The notes: a model not told the origin generated them from the sequence alone. A stretch of DNA of 64,000 bases from Fimbriimonadales bacterium (GCA_026129745.1 JAHCHL010000004.1:117845-181844); one strand, 5' to 3'. Shown: positions 9,360 to 21,524, counted from the stretch's first letter. Numbers and translations are program-made.

Positions 9360-10665
9360 CGGAGCGATCGCGATCGACCTCGGCGCATCCAGCGTGCGCT
9401 TTGCTGCAGGACGACTTGCTGAAGGATCCATTGAGTTCGAAGTCATCGACCAAAAGCCGCACAAGACTCGAATTGAATCAGGCCGAGAAGTTTGGGATAC
9501 TGCGTTCTTCATCGAGTTCTGCCACAGGGCCGATCAATTTGGAGCTTCACATTTTCACAACTGCACCATTGGAATTGATTCATGGGGGGTCGATTTTGGA
9601 TTTACGGAATCTGGCGAGTCTGTCGCTCCGATTGTTTGCTATCGCGATCCTTTCCACGCTGTTATCTTTGATGAGTTCTCTGAATATCGCAACGAATTGT
9701 TCAAGCTGACAGGCATTCAGCATCAACCGTTCAATACGCTCTATCAAATGATTGCGCGCAAGCGATATGGCGACGACACGAGCAGGAACTGGCTGTTTCT
9801 CCCATCCTGGCTCGCGGCATCGCTTGGAGCGGGACACTGCAATGACACGACGATGGCATCGACTTCTCAGCTGTTTCGTGCCGATGCGAGCGGTTGGTGT
9901 GAGCGTGCATTCGAGATAGCGGAAGTGCCTGTACCGAACGCTATTCCCGCTCCTCCCGGCGATGTGCTTGGATCGACCCGCAATGGCGTACAGATCGTAC
10001 AAGTAGCTGGACATGACACCGCTTGTGCGATTCACGGGCTTGGAGAATTGCGAAATGACCAAGCTTACATTAGTTTGGGAACTTGGTCTCTGCTGGGTTG
10101 CATACTCGATGAACCGTTGATAAGCGTTGAAGCTGAAGAAAGTGGATTTTCGAATGAACGATCTGCTGACGGCAGAGTGCGCTTTCTTACTAACGTTGCC
10201 GGCTTTTACGTCGTCAACAGGTTGCACGAAGAGCTGGGCATAGATAAGTCAGTCACTGAGTGGATCGAAACCGCGACAGCTACAGATTGCTCTTTGGACC
10301 TGCTGGACAAAGCGTTCTTCAATCCTGAATCGATGGTAGAAACGTCGCTTCGGATGCTGGAACGACATCCAACATCTGTCGAAGAGTGGGCAGGTATTGC
10401 GCTGCTCAGCATCGCAAGATCGAATGCATTGCAGTTGAAGAACCTCGAGCGGATCGTCGGCAGAGACTTCACGGAAGTTCGAGTGTGCGGTGGACCAAGC
10501 TCGAGCAAAGTCTTCTGCCAACTCCTTGCCAATGAAATCGGTAGAAAGATTCTATCCGGTCCGCAAGAAGCAACTATTCTTGGAAACCTTGCGATGCAAC
10601 TAAGGGCGGATTATCAAGTGATTCAGCGCAGCTTCCAAAAAGCTGTCTATGAACCGCAATATTAG
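9346..10665 (+). CDS. rhaB: Rhamnulokinase-like FGGY-family sugar kinase
   Basis: FGGY carbohydrate kinase, about 439 residues, closest in its motifs to L-rhamnulokinase (RhaB), which phosphorylates L-rhamnulose. Seen: phosphate-binding AIDLGASSVRFAAG at the N-terminus, GIDSWGVDFGF, VAGHDTACAI with the likely catalytic Asp, YISLGTWSLLGC and the adenosine-site CGGPSSSKVFCQLLANEIG. GTG at 9346 is taken as the start, overlapping the flavoprotein by 14 bases; upstream extension to 9181 would add about 55 residues of arginine-rich shadow sequence. No other rhamnose genes lie nearby, so the substrate is inferred from the motifs alone. Its TAG overlaps the queE stop codon on the other strand. Confidence 0.8.
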   Translation: MKHDSGAIAIDLGASSVRFAAGRLAEGSIEFEVIDQKPHKTRIESGREVWDTAFFIEFCHRADQFGASHFHNCTIGIDSWGVDFGFTESGESVAPIVCYRDPFHAVIFDEFSEYRNELFKLTGIQHQPFNTLYQMIARKRYGDDTSRNWLFLPSWLAASLGAGHCNDTTMASTSQLFRADASGWCERAFEIAEVPVPNAIPAPPGDVLGSTRNGVQIVQVAGHDTACAIHGLGELRNDQAYISLGTWSLLGCILDEPLISVEAEESGFSNERSADGRVRFLTNVAGFYVVNRLHEELGIDKSVTEWIETATATDCSLDLLDKAFFNPESMVETSLRMLERHPTSVEEWAGIALLSIARSNALQLKNLERIVGRDFTEVRVCGGPSSSKVFCQLLANEIGRKILSGPQEATILGNLAMQLRADYQVIQRSFQKAVYEPQY

Positions 10666-11282
10666 GGCAAACCAATGATCTTGTGGATTTGGAGACTCAG
10701 TCGCCACTTTGGATTCCGCAAGCAATACTCGGTCGCTAATTGTGTGTTCTCTCGGAGTTGAGGGTCGTCCATTGGCTGGAGAAAAAAGTGCTCAAAGTCT
10801 AACGATTCGTACTTCTCAGGTTCTGCACCGACTTGTGGATACACGAGTTTCAATTCTGTTCCCGACGTTTGCACGAGCTGGGCCTTTGCTTTTGGACTGA
10901 CTGTCAACCAATCGATTCCATTTGGCGCCCGGATCGTTCCGTTTGTTTCGACTGCGATCTCGAACCCTCGATCACGAATTGCTGCGATTAACGGATTGTC
11001 GAGTTGCAAGAGCGGCTCTCCTCCTGTGAACACTACAAGGGGACGGCTGCCATTGGGGCACTCATTTCGAATTGCTTCTGCCAGAGCGCTCGCCGAATCG
11101 AACTTAGCTCCCCCAACAAAGTCCGTGTCGCAGAAATTGCAGATAGCGTTGGCGCGATCGTCTTCGCGTCCAGACCACAAGTTGCATCCAGAGAATCTGC
11201 AAAAGACGGCGGGCCTGCCGGATTGTGCACCTTCCCCTTGCAGCGTGTAGAAAATCTCCTTGACGCTATAGATCTTGCTCAT
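10662..11282 (-). CDS. queE: 7-carboxy-7-deazaguanine synthase QueE (radical SAM)
   Basis: Radical SAM enzyme converting 6-carboxytetrahydropterin to 7-carboxy-7-deazaguanine in queuosine/archaeosine-type biosynthesis. The cluster-binding cysteines follow the CX14CX2C spacing known for some QueE enzymes: FSGCNLW, then CNFCDTDF. Other family features are the N-terminal [20 protein letters not shown] and FTGGEPLLQ (GGE motif binding SAM). At 206 residues it is normal for the family. It overlaps the end of queC by 4 bases and is transcribed with it. Its stop shares a TTAG with the rhamnulokinase stop. No queD or queF is in the window. Confidence 0.93.
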   Translation of the reverse strand: MSKIYSVKEIFYTLQGEGAQSGRPAVFCRFSGCNLWSGREDDRANAICNFCDTDFVGGAKFDSASALAEAIRNECPNGSRPLVVFTGGEPLLQLDNPLIAAIRDRGFEIAVETNGTIRAPNGIDWLTVSPKAKAQLVQTSGTELKLVYPQVGAEPEKYESLDFEHFFLQPMDDPQLRENTQLATEYCLRNPKWRLSLQIHKIIGLP

Positions 11283-11974
11283 ACGTAGTTCGCGTAACGA
11301 GTTGGGTCAGCGACGCCAGCTTCTGCAAACCCTTTCTTGCGCAACAAGCAGGCATCGCAGTTTCCGCAAGCCACTCCGACGTCGACCGGGGAGTAACAGC
11401 TCGTCGTTTGCGAGTAGTCCACGCCAAGGCGTGTCCCCAGCTTGATAATCTCCGACTTCGTCATTTCGATTAGCGGCGCCTGAATGGCCACAACGGAACC
11501 TTCAACGCCGACCTTCGTGGCAATGTTCGCCAACTTCTGAAACGCATCGATGAACTCGGGTCTGCAATCGGGATAGCCGCTGTAATCGAGAGCATTGACT
11601 CCAATGAAGATGTCGTTTGAACCGGTGACTTCTGCGTATGCCAACGCCAATGACAAGAAGATAGTGTTCCTTGCTGGAACATAAGTTGCGGGGACTTCAT
11701 GTCGATTGAGGCTGCCTTCGGGTACATCGATATCGTCCGTCAGCGCAGATCCACCAAACGCTCGAAGATCTAAGCTCATGACGAGCGGCGCTGCGACCCC
11801 GAGTGACACCGCAAGTCGCTTTGCGCATTCGATTTCAAATTCGTGCCGTTGGCCGTAACGAAAAGTCAGCGCGAAGCACTCGAATCCTCGACTTTTGGCT
11901 AATGCCAGTACAGTGGCCGAATCGAGCCCGCCACTGAGTAAAACGACGGCTCGCTTGGTTTGAGCGACAGTCAT
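11279..11974 (-). CDS. queC: 7-cyano-7-deazaguanine synthase QueC
   Basis: ATP-dependent amide-to-nitrile conversion forming preQ0 from 7-carboxy-7-deazaguanine. The PP-loop motif [17 protein letters not shown] is near the N-terminus, and the zinc site [14 protein letters not shown] with an upstream Cys in TSCYSP sits at the C-terminus. ATG at 11974 gives [16 protein letters not shown], which fits the family; an extension to 12037 adds unrelated residues. 231 residues. Neighbouring queE confirms the pathway. The hydrolase gene ends 20 bases upstream, so the pair is probably transcribed from the LON-domain gene at 13967. Confidence 0.95.
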   Translation of the reverse strand: MTVAQTKRAVVLLSGGLDSATVLALAKSRGFECFALTFRYGQRHEFEIECAKRLAVSLGVAAPLVMSLDLRAFGGSALTDDIDVPEGSLNRHEVPATYVPARNTIFLSLALAYAEVTGSNDIFIGVNALDYSGYPDCRPEFIDAFQKLANIATKVGVEGSVVAIQAPLIEMTKSEIIKLGTRLGVDYSQTTSCYSPVDVGVACGNCDACLLRKKGFAEAGVADPTRYANYV

Positions 11975-11994
11975 GGGTTTCGAGCTATTTTGAG

Positions 11995-13272
11995 CTATCT
12001 GCCTTTTAGGATAACGGGCGTCGTCGACACCCAGCACCGAACGCCTTCTATCTCGTATTCAGCTTCTCCGAAAAGCGCCCGAAACCCGCTTTGGCCGCGG
12101 GGAGCAGGAGGGCTCAATTGTCCTCCTGAAGCAGCTCCAGAAACTCGTGTCCAATTGGATTTGGAGAAGTCCCGATCCTCGGACTCCGCCAACCATATCG
12201 CAGTTTGAGTTGCACCGGGTGCACGAAGCATAAGGGTTGCGCTAGAACTGGCAAGCGAGTCATCGCTGCCGGTCAGGATCCAGTTCCAGGTCAGATTGGG
12301 CATAGGCCGGCCGGACATCGTTGCACGAGTGAATGCGGCAAGGCTTCCGTGAACGCGAGACTTGTCTCCAAGCCCATGCCCGCTGTTAGGGACATATAGG
12401 ACGGACTTGGAGCCAGGCAGCCTGTCCCAATAAAGGGTGATCGCATTGATGGGCCAATACTCATCGTTCGATCCCAAGATGATTAGTTTGGGCATTGTCA
12501 GCCGGTCCCTATAACGCCAGGGATCGACCCGGTCGAGAAGACGCTGCGCGCCTGGACTGGACACGAGGTCTGGCAGCCCTCTGCTCGTGTATGGCCCGAG
12601 CATCGGGCTGTAGCGCCCCCACATTTGGCTTTGCAGTTCGAGCTGCCTTGGAAAGTCCAGGAAGTCGAAAACCATCGGCGCGATCCCAATGACTCGCTTG
12701 TCGATCGCGGCCGTTAGGTAAGTCGTCCATCCGCGCTTGCTTGCTCCCGATACGACGAAGTCCGATACCTTATGCTCAAGCTTCAGCTGCGAGTAAGAGG
12801 TGATGGCTTCCATTGCCTTGGCAGCGGATTTGACCATCGGAAATAGCAAAGGCCAGTTGTCGTCCTCAGTTTTCAAGAATTCACCAAATGTTACAGCGAT
12901 AAGATCGTCCTCTCGCAGGCCGTCGAGCAGCGGCTGATTTGGAACGTCATAAAGGACGGCAACCGTACACCGGGCAAGCTCGACAATCTTCCATGCGTCT
13001 TCCATGTCCCGGTCCGCTGGTCCGCGGTCTCCCGTAATGATGAGCAGGGCCTTTCCAGGGAAATCGTTCCTGGCTGGCACGTATAGTTCAAGGTCGTGCA
13101 CCCACTGCTTCCCTTGCCAGATCTGTGACCTCAGCCTGAGGTTGTGGACCGTGCCAATCTCCGCAGTTTCGACTGCCCCAGCGGAGAGGGCGTATCCCCC
13201 ATCGATTTTGTCGACGAAGGCCTGCAACGGGGTGGTCTGCTGCAGAAGTGCAATGGCAAGGAGTAGGACCAC
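11995..13272 (-). CDS. PhoPQ-activated pathogenicity-related (PqaA-type) alpha/beta hydrolase
   Basis: Secreted alpha/beta hydrolase of the PhoPQ_related family, 425 residues. A short hydrophobic N-terminus ([18 protein letters not shown]) suggests export. The catalytic triad candidates are the Ser in [13 protein letters not shown], the Asp in [13 protein letters not shown] and the His in [23 protein letters not shown] and [11 protein letters not shown] are family-typical. The substrate is not known for most members. The start is GTG at 13272. The stretch is visibly more GC-rich than nearby genes (41 G/C of 60 in 12541-12600 by hand count). It lies between a LON-domain gene and queC with small gaps, so co-transcription is likely, but no functional link to queuosine is evident. 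Confidence 0.85.
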   Translation of the reverse strand: MVLLLAIALLQQTTPLQAFVDKIDGGYALSAGAVETAEIGTVHNLRLRSQIWQGKQWVHDLELYVPARNDFPGKALLIITGDRGPADRDMEDAWKIVELARCTVAVLYDVPNQPLLDGLREDDLIAVTFGEFLKTEDDNWPLLFPMVKSAAKAMEAITSYSQLKLEHKVSDFVVSGASKRGWTTYLTAAIDKRVIGIAPMVFDFLDFPRQLELQSQMWGRYSPMLGPYTSRGLPDLVSSPGAQRLLDRVDPWRYRDRLTMPKLIILGSNDEYWPINAITLYWDRLPGSKSVLYVPNSGHGLGDKSRVHGSLAAFTRATMSGRPMPNLTWNWILTGSDDSLASSSATLMLRAPGATQTAIWLAESEDRDFSKSNWTRVSGAASGGQLSPPAPRGQSGFRALFGEAEYEIEGVRCWVSTTPVILKGR

Positions 13273-13298
13273 GCCTATTTGACGCCCGTCGCTGAGCC

Positions 13299-13967
13299 TT
13301 AGTTGCGGAAAAGGAACTGGTCGAAGTCGCCCTCTATGCTTCGAGGAGCTGTGGTCATCGCCTCGACTGCTTGGGTTTCGAGCAACGGGATGATCTCGCG
13401 CATCCGCTCAGCGGTGTCCGTTATCTCGAGCAGGTGTTGCTTCTCCAAAAGGGACAGGTGAATGCAGCCCGCCATCGCGAACGAAAGCGCAACTGGATCG
13501 TCCGTGTAGTTGATCTTGAGGTTGACGTTCTTGTGGCCGAACAGGGCGCTGATCTGAAGCCCAAAGGCGTCTTTGGCCCGCTCGATCAGAGTCTCATGCT
13601 CCGGTGTCTCATCCCACTCGAGCTCCACGATGGGTTCCACGAATCCGACCAAGTGTCCGTCTGACTGTTCAAGCTTTCTGATCCTGAAGCGCCGCTCTCC
13701 CAACGCCGTCAAGTGGAGGCCCCCGTCAGGCAGGGTCGAGTGCTCCAAGATACGGGCGCTCGTACCGACCATGTAGGGCGTCACCTCGGGGTCCCCGACT
13801 TCATCGCCTTCTCGGATGAGCACGACCCCAAATGACCGGTCCTCTTCGATACAGCGGCGAATCATGCGGCGATATCGGTCTTCGAACACATGGAGCGGGA
13901 TGGCCTGATACGGCAGAAGGACCGCATGGAGCGGAAATAGCGGCATCTCTTCGAGGTCGCGGCCCAT
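13299..13967 (-). CDS. LON substrate-binding domain protein (no protease domain)
   Basis: Standalone LON N-terminal (substrate-binding) domain protein, 222 residues, without the AAA+ or protease domains of Lon. Family features: MPLFPLHAVLLPYQAIPLHV at the start of the domain, followed by the FEDRYRRMI helix, VGTSARILEHSTLPDGGLHL, LTALGERRFRIRKL, and a helical C-terminal part. ATG at 13967 gives MGRDLEEMPLFPL, the normal opening; the longer reading frame to 14168 runs into the histidine kinase gene on the other strand. Such proteins are widespread and their role is undefined. It heads a minus-strand gene set with pqaA, queC and queE and is divergent from the kinase. Confidence 0.88.
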   Translation of the reverse strand: MGRDLEEMPLFPLHAVLLPYQAIPLHVFEDRYRRMIRRCIEEDRSFGVVLIREGDEVGDPEVTPYMVGTSARILEHSTLPDGGLHLTALGERRFRIRKLEQSDGHLVGFVEPIVELEWDETPEHETLIERAKDAFGLQISALFGHKNVNLKINYTDDPVALSFAMAGCIHLSLLEKQHLLEITDTAERMREIIPLLETQAVEAMTTAPRSIEGDFDQFLFRN

Positions 13968-13983
13968 AGATGGTACAGCCTTC

Positions 13984-13989
13984 AGTATA
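13984..13989 (-). promoter_or_regulatory. Candidate -10 box (TATACT) for the LON-domain gene
   Basis: TATACT on the minus strand, 16 bases before the ATG at 13967. No convincing -35 hexamer is seen 16-19 bases upstream. A divergent -10 for the histidine kinase lies about 73 bases away. Confidence 0.4.
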
Positions 13990-14061
13990 ACAGAACCATA
14001 AGATAGGCCGGGCCCAACCAGGCAATCCTGCTCGGAACAAGAAATCAGGGGGGTCGGTCGG

Positions 14062-14067
14062 TATAAT
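14062..14067 (+). promoter_or_regulatory. Perfect -10 box (TATAAT) upstream of the sensor kinase
   Basis: TATAAT in the sequence GTCGGTATAATCG. It would place transcription start near 14074, giving a leader of about 5 bases to the TTG at 14079 or about 32 bases to the ATG at 14106. No -35 match. Confidence 0.55.
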
Positions 14068-14105
14068 CGAACTTCATCTTGACGCCAGGCAGTCAACGAT
14101 TGGAG

Positions 14106-15830
14106 ATGGATACCCAAATGGAAGAGCGGGGAAAAACCCCAGAAGACGTGTCTGCGCTTCAGCGACAAATTGAGCAGCTAACACAGAAGCTCAGTGAAGC
14201 TGAAGCGACTATTGATGACCTAAACAAGAAGTCGCAAGGCTCTGCACGGGCTGCCTCCGAAGTCGAGGAAATTGCCCCGATCAGCGAGCTCGACAGCACG
14301 CTGAGGCGGCTTGTCCAAAGGATCGCAATGATCCTGCAAGCGGACAAGGTTCTGATGATGTTCTATGACCGCGAGGCTGGCGAATTGATGGGTATCCCGC
14401 CGGCGTTCGGCATAGACGAAGACATTCTCGGAATGGTCAGGATGCGTGCGACGCAAGGCGTTTCGGGAGAGGTCTTCAGAGAGGGGAGACCAACCATCTT
14501 CCATGATGCCGTTGAAGACGAAAGAACTGTTGGCGACCCGTTTGCCATTCTCCATGTTCAAAACGGAGTGACGGTTCCTCTGGTCATTGAGAAACGCGAC
14601 GAGGAAAACCGCGTTATCGACCGGACAACTATTGGCGTGCTTCACGCGTTTAACAAGCGCCATGGCGAAGACTTCAACGATGAAGATGTTCGCTTGCTTG
14701 AGCGAATGGCCAAGAGCGCAGCTTCAATCATCTCAAACCTTAGGCTTTATCAAGAGATCGTTGAAGAAAAAGAAGAGCTTCTGCACACGTTGGAATCATT
14801 GTCTGCAGGCATCGTGCTTGTGAACACAGATCGCCGAGTCATGCAGATGAACGCCAGCGCCCGAACTATTTTCAACGTTGGAATGGAAGCCATTGGCTCT
14901 GAGCTAATTTCGATCGTAAAGGATCAGTCGGTCTCAGACCTCATTGGAAGCGGACTGGAGGGAAGAGATTCGGAGCCAATTGAGATTGCGCTTACGACTG
15001 ATGGACGCCAGGAGCGCGTCTTTCAAGTACAGACAGCGCAAGTTAAGAGCGAAGAGGGAAGGCTGATTGGTGCCGTTGGCATCTTCAACGACGTAACCGA
15101 ACTCAAAAACATCGAACGCATGAAGAGCGCGTTTGTCGCAACGGTTTCGCACGAACTCCGCACTCCGCTAACTGCGATCAAGGGCTTCATCAGTACGCTG
15201 TTAATGGACGACACTTTCCCGGAAGAGGACCGACGAGAGTTTTATACGATTATCGACCATGAGTGCGATCGACTGACGCGACTCATCAACGACCTGCTCA
15301 ACATCGCACGCATTGAAGCAGGAGAAAGCCTAAAGCCAACTTACGAAGCAGTCGATTTGATTCAGCTTGCCAGAAAGGTCGTTTTGATTCAAAGACAAGG
15401 GACCGCTAAGCATGAGATCGTGCTCGAAGCGCCAGAGTCGATGCCTGAAATTATCGGCGACAGTGACAAAATCGATCAAATCCTTACGAACTTGGTGGGC
15501 AACGCCGTCAAGTACTCGCCCGGCGGTGGAAAAGTCACAGTCAAAATAGAGGTCAAGGATCCGGATGTGATCATTTCCATTAGCGACCAAGGTATCGGAA
15601 TTCCAAAGGATCATCTTCCAAAAGTTTTCGAACGATTCCATCGAGTTCACACCGAAGACAACAGAAAGATCTATGGAACGGGCCTTGGATTGTTCCTCGT
15701 CAAGCACTTGGTCGAACAAATTCATCTTGGAAAAGTGTGGGCCGAATCTGAACTGGGCGAAGGTTCGACTTTCTTTGTTCAACTTCCTCTGAAGCTCGAC
15801 GTCGCGAAAGCAGAAGACATGAACAAGTAG
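14106..15830 (+). CDS. Orphan sensor histidine kinase with coiled coil, GAF and PAS domains
   Basis: Predicted cytoplasmic histidine kinase of about 574 residues with no transmembrane helix. Order: N-terminal coiled coil (about 15-45), GAF domain (about 60-215), short helix, PAS domain (about 225-335), then HisKA with FVATVSHELRTPL (phospho-accepting His at about 349) and HATPase_c with N-box NLVGNAVKYSPGGG, G1 box ISDQGIGIP, F-box VFERFHR and G2 box GTGLGLFLV. All catalytic boxes are intact. No response regulator is adjacent. The start is uncertain: TTG 14079 (short leader), ATG 14106 or ATG 14118 are possible. serS follows 19 bases downstream. Confidence 0.9.
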   Translation: MDTQMEERGKTPEDVSALQRQIEQLTQKLSEAEATIDDLNKKSQGSARAASEVEEIAPISELDSTLRRLVQRIAMILQADKVLMMFYDREAGELMGIPPAFGIDEDILGMVRMRATQGVSGEVFREGRPTIFHDAVEDERTVGDPFAILHVQNGVTVPLVIEKRDEENRVIDRTTIGVLHAFNKRHGEDFNDEDVRLLERMAKSAASIISNLRLYQEIVEEKEELLHTLESLSAGIVLVNTDRRVMQMNASARTIFNVGMEAIGSELISIVKDQSVSDLIGSGLEGRDSEPIEIALTTDGRQERVFQVQTAQVKSEEGRLIGAVGIFNDVTELKNIERMKSAFVATVSHELRTPLTAIKGFISTLLMDDTFPEEDRREFYTIIDHECDRLTRLINDLLNIARIEAGESLKPTYEAVDLIQLARKVVLIQRQGTAKHEIVLEAPESMPEIIGDSDKIDQILTNLVGNAVKYSPGGGKVTVKIEVKDPDVIISISDQGIGIPKDHLPKVFERFHRVHTEDNRKIYGTGLGLFLVKHLVEQIHLGKVWAESELGEGSTFFVQLPLKLDVAKAEDMNK

Positions 15831-15849
15831 CCCGGGCGTCAATTGATAA

Positions 15850-17130
15850 GTGCTCGACCGAAGTTTCATTCGCAGTAATCCCGACAGCGTCCGCGAGGGC
15901 GCTGCACTGAAGCGCATCGAAGTCCCGCTCGATGAATTCCTTACAGTCGATGCAGAGCTTCGCACCCTAAAGACTGAATTGGACGGAAAGCGAGCTGAAT
16001 CGAACGCGACTGGAAAGACGATTGGCGAACTGATGCGCGCCGGAAAGAAGGATGAAGCGGCAAGCCACCAAGACCGTGGCAAAAGTTTGCGCGAAGAGAT
16101 TCAGTCTGGAGAAGAAAGAGAGCGCGAACTCGAAGCCCGCTTGCTTGAAATCGAATTGCAGATTCCCAATATGCCGCATGAAAGCGTTCCTATTGGAACA
16201 AGCGAAGAAGACAACCAAGTCGTGCTCGAATGGGGAGAAAGGCCAAGTTTCAATTTTCCGCCGAAACCGCATTGGGAGATTGCAGAGTCGCTTGGAATTA
16301 TCGATTTTGCAGCGGGTTCTAAGGTTTCCGGAAGCGGATTCATCGTCTATCGCGGATTTGGGGCACGGTTGCAGCGAGCACTGTTCAACTATATGGTGGA
16401 CTTTCAAACGCAGCAGCGAGGCTACGTCGAGATTTATCCGCCCTTTGTCGTGAATAGGGCATCGCTTTTGGGAACAGGTCAGTTGCCGAAATTCGAGGAA
16501 GACCTTTACTTGATGGAGCGAGACGATTTATTCTTGATTCCGACCGCTGAAGTCCCGGTCACAAACATACACCGCGACGAAATTCTGGATTCCGAGCAGC
16601 TTCCGATCAAATACGCTGCGTTCTCCGCCTGCTTTCGTCGCGAGGCTGGCGCGGCTGGCAAAGACACACGAGGGCTGTTGCGGGTTCATGAATTCGATAA
16701 AGTCGAACTCGTAAAGTTCTGCACCCCGGAGTCAAGCTACGCAGAGCTTGAAACGATGCGTGGTGACGCTGAGGCTGTGCTTCAATCGCTTGGACTGTGC
16801 TACAGGACCGTCATGCTTTGCACAGCAGAACTGAGTTTTTCGAATGCCAAGTGCTATGACTTGGAGATTTGGGCTCCCGCGATCGAAAAGCATCTCGAAA
16901 TCAGCAGCGCGAGCAACTTCGAAGCCTTTCAAGCGCGTCGAGCCAACATAAGGTATCGATCAGAACAAGGAGCGAAGCCGCAGTTCGTTCACACGTTGAA
17001 TGCGAGTGGAGTAGCGTTGCCCAGACTGATGGCGGTGCTATTAGAAACGAATCAGCAAGAGGATGGCAGCGTCAAGATTCCAGAGCCTTTGCGGCCATAT
17101 GTCGGTACTGACGTCATTCCAGCGAATTAG
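15850..17130 (+). CDS. serS: Seryl-tRNA synthetase
   Basis: Class II aminoacyl-tRNA synthetase charging tRNA-Ser. The N-terminal long coiled-coil arm (about residues 30-105) is followed by the catalytic core: motif 2 region [20 protein letters not shown] with [10 protein letters not shown], and motif 3 region [18 protein letters not shown]. The serine-site neighbourhood [20 protein letters not shown] matches the family, with SASN where many have SCSN. 426 residues, GTG start at 15850. Its TAG overlaps the stop of the convergent thioesterase gene by the sequence TTAG. Confidence 0.95.
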   Translation: MLDRSFIRSNPDSVREGAALKRIEVPLDEFLTVDAELRTLKTELDGKRAESNATGKTIGELMRAGKKDEAASHQDRGKSLREEIQSGEERERELEARLLEIELQIPNMPHESVPIGTSEEDNQVVLEWGERPSFNFPPKPHWEIAESLGIIDFAAGSKVSGSGFIVYRGFGARLQRALFNYMVDFQTQQRGYVEIYPPFVVNRASLLGTGQLPKFEEDLYLMERDDLFLIPTAEVPVTNIHRDEILDSEQLPIKYAAFSACFRREAGAAGKDTRGLLRVHEFDKVELVKFCTPESSYAELETMRGDAEAVLQSLGLCYRTVMLCTAELSFSNAKCYDLEIWAPAIEKHLEISSASNFEAFQARRANIRYRSEQGAKPQFVHTLNASGVALPRLMAVLLETNQQEDGSVKIPEPLRPYVGTDVIPAN

Positions 17131-17656
17131 CCGTCTTCGACGGCTTTGCGAAGTTCTTCGTCGCTCATCGCTTCGATTCGCGATGTCATGTCGGCAAGTT
17201 CTTGTTTGTGCTTTTGAACCAATTCTCTTCTCGACTTTCCGATAAGGAAAGCGATCATCTGCTCTCTTGTCTTCTTTTCCAGTTCGGGCACCGGAGTAGG
17301 CTTATGCTGGTCGTCAATGGCAACAAGTGTCGCTGTACAAGTATTCGTGTGGCGATAAGTCTTCTCTTTGAAGTTTTCCGCATGAACTTGCACTTCGACT
17401 TGAACGCTTGTCCTTCCAACATAGACAACCCTTCCGGTCATATGCACGAGTTCGCCAACATAGATCGGACTGTGAAAGTCAACTCTATCGAAGCTGGCAG
17501 TGACACAAGTGCGCCCAGCGAATCGGCTCGCAGTCACATACGCCACTTTGTCGAGCATTGCCAGAATCGTCCCTCCAAACACATTGCCCAGGAAATTGGC
17601 CGATTCAGGTGTCATCAATTCCGACATTCGTACTTCGGAGGGTCGAGGGTCTTTGT

Positions 17657-17660
<4 letters not shown>
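17127..17660 (-). CDS. Acyl-CoA thioesterase, hotdog fold (YciA/ACOT-like)
   Basis: Hotdog-fold thioesterase hydrolysing acyl-CoA, 177 residues. The family segment [19 protein letters not shown] followed by [17 protein letters not shown] carries the usual active-site helix, and [20 protein letters not shown] follows as in YciA/BFIT-type enzymes. The C-terminal helix is charged. GTG at 17660 overlaps the tpiA TGA (GTGA), which sets the start; the longer frame to 17810 lies inside tpiA. The substrate chain length cannot be read from the sequence. It shares overlapping stops with serS. Confidence 0.88.
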
Positions 17661-19806
<2,146 letters not shown>

Positions 19807-19845
19807 TTTCAGTCTACAATTAGGCAAGGAGCAGCCAAGGAAGGT

Positions 19846-21264
19846 ATGCCCCGAAAGACAAAGATCGTTTGCACGCTTGGCCCGTCGGTCGATTCGCAGG
19901 AGCGCATCAAGGAACTGATCGAGGCTGGAATGAACGTGGCTCGCTTGAATTGCAGCCACGGAGATTGGCCTACCCGAAAGAAATGGATACAGTGGGTTAG
20001 GGCCGAAGCGCAATCAGCCGACACACACGTTGCGATTCTCGTCGATCTGAGCGGCCCAAAATTTCGACTGGGCGACATTGAAGGCACGCTGGATGTCCAC
20101 AAAGGAGACATTCTTGAAGTTGGCTCTGGAGTGGGATTGCTGCCGATTACCGCACCAGAGATTCTCGGAAAGCTCGTTCCAGGTGCAACGTTGCTCGTTG
20201 GCGATGGTGAGATTTCATTCAAAGTTAAGTCGAGAGAAGAAGATCGCATCGTGCTGCAAACGTTGTCGGGTGGAGAAGTCATGTCTCGACGCGGAGTTAC
20301 CGTCATGGGCGCGACGTTTGACGTTCCGGCGATAACGCCAAAGGACGTCGAGGACGCGAATGTCGCGGCTGAAGTCGGAGCTGAGTACGTTGCAATGAGT
20401 TACGTGCGTTCTGCGGCTGACGTCACGGAACTTGGCGCAATACTCGAAGAGCTTGATCCGACCATTCAAATCGTTTCTAAAATTGAATCGAAGCAGGCAG
20501 TTCAAGATATCTCGAACATCATTCGCAATAGCGATGCGGTTATGGTCGCTCGCGGCGACCTCGGATTGCAGTTGCCTATCGAAGATGTCCCACTCATTCA
20601 AAAGCGCATCATCAGTTTATGCAGAGAAGCAGGAAAGCCGGTTATCACTGCGACTCAGATGATGGAGAGCATGATGGTCAATCCAAGACCTACGCGGGCC
20701 GAAGCGAGCGACGTAGCAAACGCCATCTTAGACGGAACCGATGCGATCATGCTAAGCGGTGAAACCGCAGGTGGCGCGTACCCCATTGAAACTGTGCAAG
20801 CCATGAGCCGCATTGCAGACAAAGCTGAGAAGAGCCCGGAGTTCTCGCGACTGATTGAGTCGCTCGAATGGAAGAAAGCTGGCGATGCGACAGAAGCCGT
20901 CGCCAGAGCTGCATGCAAAATCGCTGGCGACCTCAATGCGAAAGCGATTCTTTCCTTTTCGACAAGCGGTTTCACTGCACGGATGGTGGCGAAGTTTCGA
21001 CCAAAAGTTCCGGTGCTATGTGCGACCTATCGTGAAAGAACCGCAAGACAAGTTGCGCTGCTATGGGGCGTGAACCCCCTGTTGACGACCGAATTCCATG
21101 ACACGGAAGAGATGATTGCGAAAGGATTCATCGCTGCGATCGACAAAGGCGTGCTGAAACCAGGAGATGTCGTCGTCATTACTGCTGGCATTCCAGTCGG
21201 GAGACCAGGAACAACGAATTTAGTCACATTGATGCAAGTTTCGGATCCGAGGAACAAAGAATGA
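19846..21264 (+). CDS. pyk: Pyruvate kinase
   Basis: Transfers phosphate from phosphoenolpyruvate to ADP. 472 residues. Motifs: TKIVCTLGPSVDS, MNVARLNCSHGD, the catalytic KIESKQAVQDI lysine, MVARGDLGLQLP, and VITATQMMESM with the DGTDAIMLSGETAGGAYP segment. The C-terminal domain ends at VSDPRNKE and has no extra PEP-utiliser domain. AAGGAAGG precedes the ATG at 19846. TACAAT at 19815-19820 could drive pyk independently of eno. The stop overlaps the next ATG by 4 bases. Confidence 0.96.
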   Translation: MPRKTKIVCTLGPSVDSQERIKELIEAGMNVARLNCSHGDWPTRKKWIQWVRAEAQSADTHVAILVDLSGPKFRLGDIEGTLDVHKGDILEVGSGVGLLPITAPEILGKLVPGATLLVGDGEISFKVKSREEDRIVLQTLSGGEVMSRRGVTVMGATFDVPAITPKDVEDANVAAEVGAEYVAMSYVRSAADVTELGAILEELDPTIQIVSKIESKQAVQDISNIIRNSDAVMVARGDLGLQLPIEDVPLIQKRIISLCREAGKPVITATQMMESMMVNPRPTRAEASDVANAILDGTDAIMLSGETAGGAYPIETVQAMSRIADKAEKSPEFSRLIESLEWKKAGDATEAVARAACKIAGDLNAKAILSFSTSGFTARMVAKFRPKVPVLCATYRERTARQVALLWGVNPLLTTEFHDTEEMIAKGFIAAIDKGVLKPGDVVVITAGIPVGRPGTTNLVTLMQVSDPRNKE

Positions 21265-21524
21265 AAAGAGCGATTGTCGTGCTAACAGCGTTATTCATCG
21301 CAGCAGCTGCGGCTGTTTTTTTCAACGTGAACACTTGGGAGCACTTACAAGAACAAAGAGCGAAGAAATCCCAAAGCGATGCCCGAATGCAGGCGGCTGA
21401 AGAGGAGAGGGCAAAGTTGCTTGAAGAAAAAGCCGATCTCGAAAGCCCGCGCGGACGCGAGGCGCAAGCGAGAAGGGAAGGCTACATCAAGCCAGGCGAA
21501 GAGCCGCTAAGAACGGTCGACTAA
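21261..21524 (+). CDS. FtsB/DivIC-like septum formation initiator protein
   Basis: An 87-residue bitopic membrane protein: short cytoplasmic start, one helix (AIVVLTALFIAAAAAVFF), then a charged coiled coil (about residues 30-62) and a compact C-terminal segment REGYIKPGEEPL. The YxKPGE ending is the hallmark of FtsB/DivIC proteins, which bridge FtsL and FtsQ in the divisome. In many bacteria this gene follows eno; here it follows eno and pyk, supporting the call. It overlaps pyk by ATGA and shares overlapping stops (CTAA) with etfA. Confidence 0.8.
   Translation: MKRAIVVLTALFIAAAAAVFFNVNTWEHLQEQRAKKSQSDARMQAAEEERAKLLEEKADLESPRGREAQARREGYIKPGEEPLRTVD

Noticed and set aside
13968..14168. N-terminal extension of the LON-domain protein
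   Set aside because: It crosses the divergent promoter region and the start of the kinase; MGRDLEEMPLFPL at 13967 is the normal opening.
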